Shown piece by piece: positions 37,804 through 45,189 of a DNA stretch of 64,000 nt. A program made the position numbers and the translations under genes. The stretch comes from Pseudoduganella aquatica (lineage in GTDB: Bacteria > Pseudomonadota > Gammaproteobacteria > Burkholderiales > Burkholderiaceae_D), in contig NZ_WWCU01000028.1 in the NCBI RefSeq assembly GCF_009857595.1, forward strand, positions 1 through 64,000, in the 5' to 3' direction. Under the pieces are notes generated by a model. The model ran no database searches. It was given only the letters and a program-made list of their open reading frames with translations, and was not told the origin of the DNA. How positions within the stretch are numbered: the first letter of the stretch is position 1; each line of letters begins with the position of its first letter.

Positions 37804-38343
37804 ATGAACGCAAAGGCCACTAAACCGAACAGCGACAGTTCCGAACAAGTCGCAGGAGCAGCAGACAGCATCAGCGTGCCGTACTGGTTGCTCAAGGAAG
37901 GACGGTGCAAGAAGCTCGGCAAGCATGCCGAAGGCGGCATCAAGTACCAGATTCTCGCAAGCGACGACAGGACGTCCCTGTACATCCGCATTACTGAGAA
38001 TGAGGGCGGCGGCTACTTCAGCAAGGAACTCGTCCCATTCGACCGAATCGTCCAGTGCATTGAGAAGTGCGAGGCCGGGATGCCATTCCCATCCAAAACG
38101 CTGGCAGCGGCCTATGCCTCTCGCTCTTCGAATAACTCGGGCTTCATCGCAGCGGTCCTGCGCAAAGAGGTCGTACTCGATGCCGCAAAAGATGTCGAAA
38201 CTCAGCACGTTGTCGCGGTAGAACCCTCCATCTGGAAGAGTGCCACCTTATCTTCGCAAGGCACAAAAATCGAGATCACGACTCCGCTCGCCACATCCTC
38301 CGATTCCACCAAGAAGACGCTTTCTTTACCCGTCAAAACCTAA
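37804..38343 (+). CDS. Hypothetical protein (179 aa), partner of the radical-SAM gene
   Basis: AAAGGAATTTCC lies just ahead of the ATG. The N-terminal 20 residues are polar and probably disordered; a compact part follows (VPYWLLKEGRCKKLGKHAEGGIKYQILASDDRTSLYIRITENEGGGYFSKELVPFDRIVQCI, about residues 25-87), then a Ser/Thr-rich tail. No signal or membrane segment. The ends lie 25 nt and 6 nt from its neighbours, so it should be one operon with the 51-aa frame and the radical-SAM gene. Not recognised. Confidence 0.6.
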   Translation: MNAKATKPNSDSSEQVAGAADSISVPYWLLKEGRCKKLGKHAEGGIKYQILASDDRTSLYIRITENEGGGYFSKELVPFDRIVQCIEKCEAGMPFPSKTLAAAYASRSSNNSGFIAAVLRKEVVLDAAKDVETQHVVAVEPSIWKSATLSSQGTKIEITTPLATSSDSTKKTLSLPVKT

Positions 38344-38349
38344 TCCCAC

Positions 38350-39207
38350 ATGCAAAACGCCCCCAACCATTCGATTCTCATAAACTGGAAGAAGCATGGC
38401 TTCGGCTGCGCGAAGACCTGCACCTACTGCTCGTGGAGGGGATCGCCGCATCTTCCACACGGCGCTCAAGAGCAGGATGCCGTATCCAAGTTCATCGATC
38501 AATGTAATAAATCGTTTATAACGATTAGCGGTGGCGCTGACCCGCTCTACAAGCTCGATGAGAACCGTAGCGCCTTGCTGAGCATGATAGACACCATCAA
38601 GGCACACGGCCTTCACACCCGCATCATCACGCGTGAGGTGGCGGCCATCGCTAGCCTGAAAGGCCATGTACAGCAGGTGTCGATCTCGCTCGATCAGGAG
38701 GTGATGAGCGAGATCGAGCGCTACCGTTCCGAATGGCGCTACTTGGAAGTGGAGTACTCTTTGGTCCTGCCCCCAGTGCCACAAGCGACGCTACAGCGGT
38801 TGATGCCGCAGTACGCACACCTCCAGCGCAAGCTGGGTGGTCGGCTACTGCTTCGTGAGAATCTGAATAGCCTGTTCCCCGTTGTTCCCGCAGCTCTCAC
38901 TTCGGGCCATCGTGGATTGGTCTTCGTGCCGAAGAAGTTGTGTTTGCAAAGCCGGTACTTGCTGACGCGAGAATTCTGGGGCCACGAAATCATCCAGGAT
39001 GCCCAGCCGCTAATGCGGCGCCTCATGTCCTGTCAAGACGCCTACCTGTTCGGAGGCGTTGTGAAGCACCTGTTGGCCCCTGAAATACACACCGAGATTC
39101 AGGACATTGACCTCATCGCCACAAGCGACGAGGTCATGACATTGCTGGAAGAGCCCCCTGTGTCAGACTACTTGTCGGGTAATTCAATCGGTTTGATTGA
39201 AACTTGA
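38350..39207 (+). pseudogene. Radical-SAM protein with nucleotidyltransferase-like C-terminal part, 3' end cut by an IS3-family element
   Basis: The open frame has 285 codons, the last 11 or so from the IS. GCAKTCTYCSWR (about residues 19-30) is a CX3CX2C iron-sulfur motif, and ITISGGADPLYKL (about 58-70) resembles the SAM-binding GGE region. Residues about 233-270 (YLFGGVVKHLLAP...QDIDLIATSD) match the GG...DxD start of a polymerase-beta/CCA-type nucleotidyltransferase. The likely 3' remainder (50 codons) lies after the IS at 40867-41019 in another frame. A CCCCC run at 39154-39158 could have caused the frameshift. It probably modifies a nucleic acid or peptide; the substrate is unknown. Whether the truncated protein is active is unclear. 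Confidence 0.7.
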
Positions 39208-39275
39208 CCAAGGGTCTGGCGCAGCGCGAAATGCAGTTGCCGCCTCGGAATCGACATCTCTCCACCGAGGCAGGA

Positions 39276-39764
39276 ATGACAGCAAGACATACAGAAGCAT
39301 TTATCGAACAGGCATTGGTCAAGGCGTTTTCACGCGGCTCGCGCACCATCATGTCAGTGGCTGAGGAACTCAATCTCAGCCACCATACGTTAAGATCTTG
39401 GATGAAGAAAAAATCCCTATCGACACCGGTCTCGGCGAAGGCGGCGGAAAAACGCCCGCAGGACTGGACAGCGCAAGAGCAGCTCGCGGCCTTGCGGGAA
39501 ACCCATGGCATGACGACCGAGGAAGTGCAAGCATGGTGCCGGGCACGCGGCCTGTTTGCCCACCATTTAACGAGCTGGGAAGCGGCGTTCTGCGCCGGCG
39601 CCAAGGAGCCAGCGCCGAGCGCCCGCGAGCTGCGCGGCCTGAAGGACGAGTTGACCAAGCTCAAGCGCGAAGTGGGACGCAAAGACAAGGCATTGGCTGA
39701 GGCGGCGGCGCTGTTGGTGCTGCAAAAAAAGTTCCGGGCGCTGTGGGAGGACGAGGAAAAATGA
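39276..39764 (+). CDS. IS3-family transposase OrfA (HTH protein)
   Basis: A 162-residue DNA-binding subunit. The N-terminal HTH (SRGSRTIMSVAEELNLSHHTLRSWMKKK, about residues 20-47) recognises the IS ends; the C-terminal part is a coiled coil (LRGLKDELTKLKREVGRKDKALAEAAALLVLQKK, about 117-150) for oligomerisation. GGCAGGA precedes the ATG at 39276. Its stop overlaps the OrfB start (ATGA); an A5 run sits at the junction, so frameshift fusion is possible too. Confidence 0.88.
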   Translation: MTARHTEAFIEQALVKAFSRGSRTIMSVAEELNLSHHTLRSWMKKKSLSTPVSAKAAEKRPQDWTAQEQLAALRETHGMTTEEVQAWCRARGLFAHHLTSWEAAFCAGAKEPAPSARELRGLKDELTKLKREVGRKDKALAEAAALLVLQKKFRALWEDEEK

Positions 39765-40846
39765 CCGCGCTTCCACAGCGCCAGAGCGTGATGGCATTGG
39801 TGGCCGAGGCGGTCGTTGCCGGCGCGCGCCAAGAGCAAGCGTGCGCGGCCATTGACTTGAGCGAACGCACCCTGCAGCGCTGGCAAGAGGACGCGCGGGC
39901 AGCGCGGGGCGACCGCCGGCCGGCGCGGGTTCAGCACCCTGTGAACGCGCTGAGCGAGCTTGAGCGTGAACACCTGCTGGTGGTCGTCAACTCGAAGGAG
40001 TTCGGCCATTTGCCGCCAAGTCAAATCGTGCCCAGGTTGGCTGATCGCGGCGAGTATTTGGCCTCGGAGTCGACCATCTACCGCTTGCTGAAACGGAATG
40101 GCCAGCTGGTTCATCGGCGTGCCGAGAAGCCGTCCAAGCCCAGGGCTAAGCCGCGCGCGCTGAGCGCGACGGGACCGAACCAGTTGTTCAGTTGGGATAT
40201 CACCTACTTGCCGAGTTCGCTCAGGGGCAGCTATTTTTATCTGTACCTGTTCATGGACATCTTCAGTCGGAAAATCGTCGGTTGGCAGGTCTATGACGCC
40301 GAGTGCAGTGCGCTGGCAGGAGCGGTAATGCGCGACATCTGCACGCGCGAACGAATCGCGCCAGAGCAGGTGGTGCTGCATTCGGACAACGGCGCCCCAA
40401 TGAAGGGGGCTACCATGCTGGCCACGTTGCAGGCGCTGGGCGTGGTGCCCTCGTTCAGCCGCCCGGCCGTGAGCAATGACAACCCGTTCTCCGAGGCCTT
40501 GTTCAAGACGATGAAGTACCGCCCGGCCTACCCGGCGCGACCGTTCACCGACCTGATGAACGCGCGCCAGTGGGTGGGTTCCTTCGTCCATTGGTACAAC
40601 GCCGAACACCGACACAGCGCCATCGGATTCGTCACGCCAGAGCAGCGCCATGCCGGGCTCGATGCCGCGCTGCTGCGCGAGCGAACCGCCGTCTACGAGG
40701 CCGCAAAGGCCTTGCATCCCAACCGCTGGAGCGGCGAGGTACGCAACTGGGAACCGGTCGAGACCGTGCATCTGAACCCAGAGAAAGGACACTCATTGAA
40801 GAGCGAAAAGGAGGCGGAACCACTGACACTGAAACAAGCAGCTTGA
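39761..40846 (+). CDS. IS3-family transposase OrfB (DDE integrase core)
   Basis: A 361-residue transposase. The HTH-like N-terminus (ACAAIDLSERTLQRWQED) precedes the retroviral-integrase-like core with the DDE triad: SWDITYL (about residue 147), LHSDNGAP (about 208) and NPFSEALFKTMKY (about 244). It looks intact at the protein level, so the IS may still be mobile. The start overlaps the OrfA stop by 4 nt. Confidence 0.93.
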   Translation: MTALPQRQSVMALVAEAVVAGARQEQACAAIDLSERTLQRWQEDARAARGDRRPARVQHPVNALSELEREHLLVVVNSKEFGHLPPSQIVPRLADRGEYLASESTIYRLLKRNGQLVHRRAEKPSKPRAKPRALSATGPNQLFSWDITYLPSSLRGSYFYLYLFMDIFSRKIVGWQVYDAECSALAGAVMRDICTRERIAPEQVVLHSDNGAPMKGATMLATLQALGVVPSFSRPAVSNDNPFSEALFKTMKYRPAYPARPFTDLMNARQWVGSFVHWYNAEHRHSAIGFVTPEQRHAGLDAALLRERTAVYEAAKALHPNRWSGEVRNWEPVETVHLNPEKGHSLKSEKEAEPLTLKQAA

Positions 40847-40866
40847 ACCAATCAAATTAGGCGACA

Positions 40867-41019
40867 ACTAGCTTGAAAATTTCCGCTATCATCTATAGAA
40901 GGAAGCATCAGGGTACTTGGATACCGGAACATCAGCCCGGCAACGGGCAAGCTCAATTTACCTGGCGATCTTCAATCCAAAACATCATCGAGCTTCCTTA
41001 CTACATAGGAAATCCTTGA
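40867..41019 (+). pseudogene. Probable 3' remnant of the interrupted radical-SAM/nucleotidyltransferase gene
   Basis: Directly after the IS, one frame is open for 50 codons and ends TGA at 41017. It has protein-like composition, with segments SLKISAIIYRRKHQGTW and SIQNIIELPYYIGNP. It is shifted by one base relative to the 5' part when the target duplication is removed, in which case the 5' frame would stop at TAG. So the gene is either IS-interrupted and frameshifted, or the match is accidental. Confidence 0.5.
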
Positions 41020-41060
41020 TCGACAGAAATCGCAGCGTTGGCGCAAGCGCGGCGCTCGTC

Positions 41061-41109
41061 TTGAAAATCCTTGTGTCGGTGGTTCGATTCCGCCCCGGGC
41101 CACCAAGAA
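41061..41109 (+). repeat. att core repeat, copy 3 (right island boundary)
   Basis: An exact 49-nt copy of the tRNA-Phe 3' part. The original chromosomal sequence should resume after it. The upstream bases (GGCGCTCGTC) do not complete a tRNA. Confidence 0.88.
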
Positions 41110-41121
41110 CATCGTTCACGC

Positions 41122-41151
41122 AACGCCCACTCATGCAGGTGGGCGTTTTTG
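41122..41151 (+). terminator. Terminator behind att copy 3
   Basis: AACGCCCAC pairs with GTGGGCGTT around TCATGCAG, followed by TTTT. It is related to the hairpin after tRNA-Phe copy 1; probably the original tRNA-Phe terminator. Confidence 0.75.
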
Positions 41152-41345
41152 TTTCTGGAACGTTTGTGAAACTCGCCATCCGCGCGCCCGCCCCATCCCC
41201 GCCTATCGCCAACATTGGACATCCTGTCCAGCCCACATGCATCCCGTCGTTTATCCCCCGCCCTGCATTTTCGACAATGTTACATTGCCGTGGCTTCAAA
41301 AAATTCACCAAGGTTTATCGGCCAAACCGAATAGGAGATCCAAAG

Positions 41346-42722
41346 ATGCGGTTCTTACCTGCGATATGCATATTGTTCAGTTTCTGTGGCGTCGCCATGG
41401 GTGCACCGGGCAAGGTTGAACGCATCGACGCGTTGATCGCGGGCGCTCATGCGCGTGGCGTTTTTAACGGCGTCGTGCTGGTGGCGCAACGCGGGACGCC
41501 GATTTATCAGCGTGCCATTGGTTTCGACAGCGCAACGCGCACCCGACAACTCAGCATGGAATCCCGCTTTCCGATTGGCTCGATCACCAAGGAGTTCAAT
41601 GCAGCGGGCATCATGTTCCTGGTCGAGGCGGGAAAACTCGATCTCGATGCGCCTATTGCCCAGCTGCTCCCGGAACTGCCCGCATGGGCTCAGCAGATCA
41701 GGCTCATCGACCTGTTGCGCTACACCAGCGGACTTCCCCGCATGCATGAAGCGACGGACGAGCAATTCTTTCTGAAACTAAAGGAAATAAAGGCGCTGGC
41801 GTTTCCACCCGGCCAGGGCTACATCTACAGCAACGCCAACGTATTCCTTCAACAAAAGGTGATCGAACGCGTCAGCGGAACAAGCTATATGAACTTTCTG
41901 CGCTCCACACTATTGGCGCGAAGCGGCAGCCAGTTCGCGACACCCGACGGCACAGTATTGGCGCCGCCGATGGCGGGCTCGTTCGACAACGATGGGAAAG
42001 ACACGACGTTCAGCCAGGGCGGCGAAACGCTCTACCTGTCCGCGCACGACCTATACCGTTGGGTATCAGCGCTGCATGCCGGAAAAATCATCAGCCTTGC
42101 GTCGCTGCGCCGCTTGGCCGATCGATACGATGCGAATAGCGAGTCAAGCTTGGGGATGGCGGAGTTCGATGCCCAAGGCATCCGTTTGCACCGCCACGAC
42201 GGCTCAGGGAATAACTACGAGGCAGTAGCCAACTATCTTGGCACCAACGACACCACCATCCTCTTGCTGTCCAATAATCAGAACTTCAAGCTAGGTGAGC
42301 TATCGGCGGCGATAGCCGCCATCCTTGACGAGCAGCCATACCAGATACCGAAAAAATCCATCTATCTGGATATTCGCGGGAAGCTGGAACGCCAGTTCGA
42401 TGAGGGGGTGGCGTTTTATCGTGACCTGAAAACGAACAAATCGGAACACTACGACTTTGCAGCGGAAACCGGCGACCTCGTCAGAACGGCGAACTACCTG
42501 ATGCGGCGCGAACGCTTTGCTGACGCGATCAGCATACTGCACCTGAGCCTTGCGGCGGGAGACAGCAACAAGCAAGAACAGTCGGGGATCTACGAGTTGC
42601 TTGCCACCTGCCATTCCAGCATCAAACAATATGCGATGGCCTCGCTCTACCTGAACCGGGCACTCACGCTCGATCCCGCCAACACGCGCGCAACCCAAGC
42701 CTTGGCCAGGTTGCCCAAATAG
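41346..42722 (+). CDS. Serine hydrolase (beta-lactamase/class C family) with TPR tail
   Basis: A 458-residue exported enzyme. The signal peptide covers residues 1-19 (MRFLPAICILFSFCGVAMG), the catalytic SxxK is SITK (about residue 79) in FPIGSITKEF, the YxN motif is YSN (about 160) and the third motif is HDG (about 278) in HRHDGSGNN. Residues about 390-455 are TPR-like (ISILHLSLAAGD...ASLYLNRALTLDPANTRATQALARL). The ATG at 41346 follows TAGGAGATCC; the longer open frame runs back through the att site and is not coding. Likely a D-alanyl esterase/peptidase; resistance activity cannot be claimed. Confidence 0.88.
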   Translation: MRFLPAICILFSFCGVAMGAPGKVERIDALIAGAHARGVFNGVVLVAQRGTPIYQRAIGFDSATRTRQLSMESRFPIGSITKEFNAAGIMFLVEAGKLDLDAPIAQLLPELPAWAQQIRLIDLLRYTSGLPRMHEATDEQFFLKLKEIKALAFPPGQGYIYSNANVFLQQKVIERVSGTSYMNFLRSTLLARSGSQFATPDGTVLAPPMAGSFDNDGKDTTFSQGGETLYLSAHDLYRWVSALHAGKIISLASLRRLADRYDANSESSLGMAEFDAQGIRLHRHDGSGNNYEAVANYLGTNDTTILLLSNNQNFKLGELSAAIAAILDEQPYQIPKKSIYLDIRGKLERQFDEGVAFYRDLKTNKSEHYDFAAETGDLVRTANYLMRRERFADAISILHLSLAAGDSNKQEQSGIYELLATCHSSIKQYAMASLYLNRALTLDPANTRATQALARLPK

Positions 42723-42737
42723 AGAGTGCCTCCGGCG

Positions 42738-44192
42738 CTACTGTGCAGATGCTTGATCAAGCACCCGCAACCGCTCGACAGCATGTGTGTTTAGGGGATT
42801 GAGCGCCAGCGAGCGCTTGTAGTTTTGCCGGGCCAGGTCACGCTCGCCGGCCGCCTCGTACACTTCAGCCAAACTGTCGTAGGTGTTGAAGCTGTCCGGA
42901 TACAGCCGCGTTGCCAAGCTCATTACCGCTACCGCCTGCGCTTTCTGGCCCGCGCCCAGCAAGCGATAACCCCATCCATTCAATTCATCTTCCGACGGCT
43001 GGGCGATGCCGGACTGCTTTTTCAGCTGCGCCAGCTTTTCATCCAGGCGTTCAAATCCGCTCACGTTCGCCTGCTCCCGCAAACGATAGGTGGCATAGCC
43101 CCCGCTGACACTTCTCAGTTCCGGCAAAAAGAAGCTGGCGACGATATCGATCATTTGCTCCGGCGAGGAGCCGGCCAGATTGGTCAGGATAACGACCGCC
43201 AGGTCATGCTCCGGATAGACATAGAACGCCGACCGCATGCCGCCTATGCCGGCCACCGCGCGATACTCCTTGTCGCGGATGGCGGGCCAACCCAGGCTCC
43301 ACGGTGCTGGCTTGCCGTCATTGAAGCGGCCGCGCTGCCACATTTGCGCCAAGCCCGCCGGTGACACCAGCGCCCCTTTTTGAAGCGAGATAATCCAGCG
43401 CGCCAGGTCTTGCGCCGTGGAGTTGATCCCCGCCCCGGTTCTCAGCATCGCCGGAAAATCATCCGTGACCTGCTTCAGCGTCTTGCCGTCCGCATCGAAC
43501 CTGTACGAGGGCGCCTTGTCCGGAATAACGTCATGCACGTCGCCATAGCCCGTTTGCCGCATGCCGGCCGCGTCGAACTGCCGCTGCTGGATGAACTGCG
43601 CAAACGGTTGCCCGCTCAGCTGATCGATGATTTTCCCGAGCAGGAGATAATTGGTCTGGTTGTAGCTGAACCGTTCTCCCGGCGCGAAATCCATGGGTAG
43701 CGTCTGCACCTGCCGCCATGCCGCGTCAGGGCTGTCGCCCGTCGCCAAGCGCGAGGTTTTCTGGCTGATGATGTCGGGAATGCCCGACGTATGATTCAGC
43801 AGTTGGGTGATCGTCACACCTTGCCACGGCCCGGGCAAATCGCTGAGATAGCGCGACACGGGGGCGTTCAGGTCCAGCTTCCCCTGCTCCACCAGCTGCA
43901 GGATCGCAACCCCGGTAAAAGACTTGGTCGCGGAATTGATGGAGAACACACTGCGCTTTGTCACCGGCAGGGAATGCGGCAGTTCCGCCAGGCCGAAGGA
44001 CTTCAGCATGACGATCTTTCCGCCCTTGACCACAGCCAGCTGCAAGCCCGGTATGCGCCGCTCGCGCATTTCGCTTTGCAGGTAGCGGTCGACCTGCCCC
44101 TCTACCGATCCGCCCCTCCCCGACGCCGCGCCGGCGCTAGCCCCTTCCAGCAGAGCAATAAGAAAAACAACTGCAGTCAGGACTCTTTTCAT
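42738..44192 (-). CDS. Serine hydrolase (beta-lactamase family) with TPR tail
   Basis: A 484-residue paralogue-like protein converging with the previous gene (15-nt gap). Signal peptide about residues 1-24; SATK (about 87) is the nucleophile motif in SINSATKSF; YNQ in SYNQTNYLLL (about 168) fills the YxN position; GIGG (about 300) replaces the usual HxG. TPR-like residues lie at about 395-480 (YRLLGAGQKAQAVAVMSLATRLYPDSFNTYDSLAEVYEAAGERDLARQNYKRSLALNPLN). The ATG at 44192 is taken over a TTG 3 codons upstream. Esterase, amidase or DD-peptidase activity is possible. Confidence 0.88.
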   Translation of the reverse strand: MKRVLTAVVFLIALLEGASAGAASGRGGSVEGQVDRYLQSEMRERRIPGLQLAVVKGGKIVMLKSFGLAELPHSLPVTKRSVFSINSATKSFTGVAILQLVEQGKLDLNAPVSRYLSDLPGPWQGVTITQLLNHTSGIPDIISQKTSRLATGDSPDAAWRQVQTLPMDFAPGERFSYNQTNYLLLGKIIDQLSGQPFAQFIQQRQFDAAGMRQTGYGDVHDVIPDKAPSYRFDADGKTLKQVTDDFPAMLRTGAGINSTAQDLARWIISLQKGALVSPAGLAQMWQRGRFNDGKPAPWSLGWPAIRDKEYRAVAGIGGMRSAFYVYPEHDLAVVILTNLAGSSPEQMIDIVASFFLPELRSVSGGYATYRLREQANVSGFERLDEKLAQLKKQSGIAQPSEDELNGWGYRLLGAGQKAQAVAVMSLATRLYPDSFNTYDSLAEVYEAAGERDLARQNYKRSLALNPLNTHAVERLRVLDQASAQ

Positions 44193-44311
44193 GGGACTCA
44201 ACTTTCACGCGTAGGGGTTTTTGTCGGTGCCGGCGCGAGTTTAGATTAAGTAGAACAAAATATCTAGTTAACTTTGGCCGCCGGCGGCGTGGCCCGATCC
44301 GCCCCAGTTGA

Positions 44312-44330
44312 GTGTCGGAAAATTTTACAC
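44312..44330. promoter_or_regulatory. Palindrome-like element upstream of the PEP-CTERM gene
   Basis: GTGTCGGAAAATTTTACAC has 4-bp terminal inverted repeats. It lies 63 bp upstream of the -24/-12 promoter, a distance suited to a sigma-54 activator such as PrsR, the response regulator linked to PEP-CTERM genes. The assignment is inference. Confidence 0.4.
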
Positions 44331-44392
44331 TTTGCCGCGATTCGTCAGCTCAATATTCCTAACTTACTGTTATGTAACGAATATTACTTACA

Positions 44393-44408
44393 TGGAACGT
44401 AAATTGCT
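44393..44408 (+). promoter_or_regulatory. sigma-54-like -24/-12 promoter
   Basis: TGGAACGTAAATTGCT matches the TGGCAC-N5-TTGC pattern with one mismatch, and the GG and GC pairs are 12 nt apart as required. It lies 48 nt before the PEP-CTERM start codon. Confidence 0.55.
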
Positions 44409-44455
44409 TTTACGATAGAAATCGAAACCCAACCCTCAAAGAAGGATATGCACCG

Positions 44456-45124
44456 ATGATGTCACTGAAAAAATTCGCGCTCGCCGCCCTGGCCGCCCTT
44501 GGACTGTTTGCCGCCCTGCCAAGCGGCGCAGCAACCATTACGATTACCGCATATGACTACGGCTGGTACGACAACAGCGGCAGCCACACGCCGACCAATA
44601 TCAACACGCTGTCGGGCAAGTGCTGCGGTGGCAAGCTGCTGCGCGACTTCTTCGCCTTCGACCTGAGCGGCGTGTCCGGCACCGTCACCAGCGCCACGCT
44701 GAAGTTTTACACGCTGTATATGGGTAGCAACTCCACGACCGAAACCTGGGAGCTCTACGACGTCACCGGCGATAAGAACGCCCTGGTAGGCGGCACGGGC
44801 GGCGTGGCCGCATACAACGACCTCGGCACCGGCAAGATGTACGCATCGACCACCTTCACCAAGGCGACCCAGCAAGGCAGCAACCAGAGCATTGCCCTGA
44901 ACAGCCTCGCCCTGGCCGATCTGACCGCCAACGCAGGCGGCAAATTCGCTGTGGGCGGGCTGATGCCTACCTTCGGCAACCCCGACGAAGACTGGGTTCT
45001 CTGGGGTGGCGCAGCCGCCCAGCTGGTGCTGACGACGCAAACCGTACCTGAACCCGTATCGCTGGCCTTGTTTGGCCTGGGCCTGCTCGGCCTGGCCGCC
45101 GCGCGCCGCAAGTCTGCACAGTAA
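44456..45124 (+). CDS. PEP-CTERM sorted extracellular protein
   Basis: A 222-residue exported protein with an N-terminal signal peptide (LKKFALAALAALGLFAALPSGAA, about residues 4-26) and a C-terminal sorting signal: VPEP at about 197, then a hydrophobic helix (LALFGLGLLGLAA) and the basic end RRKSAQ. Exosortase (EpsH/XrtA) would process it in Gram-negative exopolysaccharide or floc-forming systems. The middle is an unrecognised beta-rich domain with a CC pair. AAGGA precedes the double ATG. Control by sigma-54 is suggested by the upstream promoter. No exosortase gene is in this window. Confidence 0.92.
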   Translation: MMSLKKFALAALAALGLFAALPSGAATITITAYDYGWYDNSGSHTPTNINTLSGKCCGGKLLRDFFAFDLSGVSGTVTSATLKFYTLYMGSNSTTETWELYDVTGDKNALVGGTGGVAAYNDLGTGKMYASTTFTKATQQGSNQSIALNSLALADLTANAGGKFAVGGLMPTFGNPDEDWVLWGGAAAQLVLTTQTVPEPVSLALFGLGLLGLAAARRKSAQ

Positions 45125-45152
45125 GCCGGCGCCACGCCATATCCTCAGCACA

Positions 45153-45176
45153 CCGGGCATTCAGCCGAATGCCCGG
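45153..45176. terminator. Hairpin between convergent genes
   Basis: CCGGGCATTC pairs with GAATGCCCGG around AGCC. No T-run, so termination strength is uncertain; it serves both the PEP-CTERM gene and the MYG1 gene. Confidence 0.6.
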
Positions 45177-45189
45177 CGCCGTCAACGGC

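Larger units (their letters stand above)
39173..40866 (+). mobile_element. IS3-family insertion sequence, 1694 bp
   Basis: Imperfect inverted repeats TGTCGGGTAATTCAATCGGTT (left) and TGTCGCCTAATTTGATTGGTT (right, reverse strand) begin with TG and differ at few positions. A 3-bp target duplication ACT (39170-39172 and 40867-40869) flanks them, as usual for IS3. Two overlapping genes encode an HTH protein and a DDE transposase. It disrupts the radical-SAM gene. Confidence 0.85.
25412..41060. mobile_element. tRNA-Phe genomic island (two tandem elements, integrase not found)
   Basis: DNA between the tRNA-Phe gene and the third 49-nt repeat. Element A (25412-26406, about 1 kb) and element B (26456-41060, about 14.6 kb) are separated by repeat copy 2. 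Compared with the flanking genes, much of it looks AT-richer, especially 25560-27250 and the middle of the methyltransferase. It holds short hypotheticals, an extended type III restriction operon, an unknown plus-strand module and an IS3-family element. No tyrosine or serine integrase, excisionase or relaxase is recognisable, so it may be immobile or depend on a helper. Confidence 0.8.

Noticed and set aside
40917-41345. Extending the serine hydrolase gene back through the att repeat
   Set aside because: The extension crosses the tRNA-derived sequence and terminator; a signal peptide and AGGAG support the ATG at 41346.
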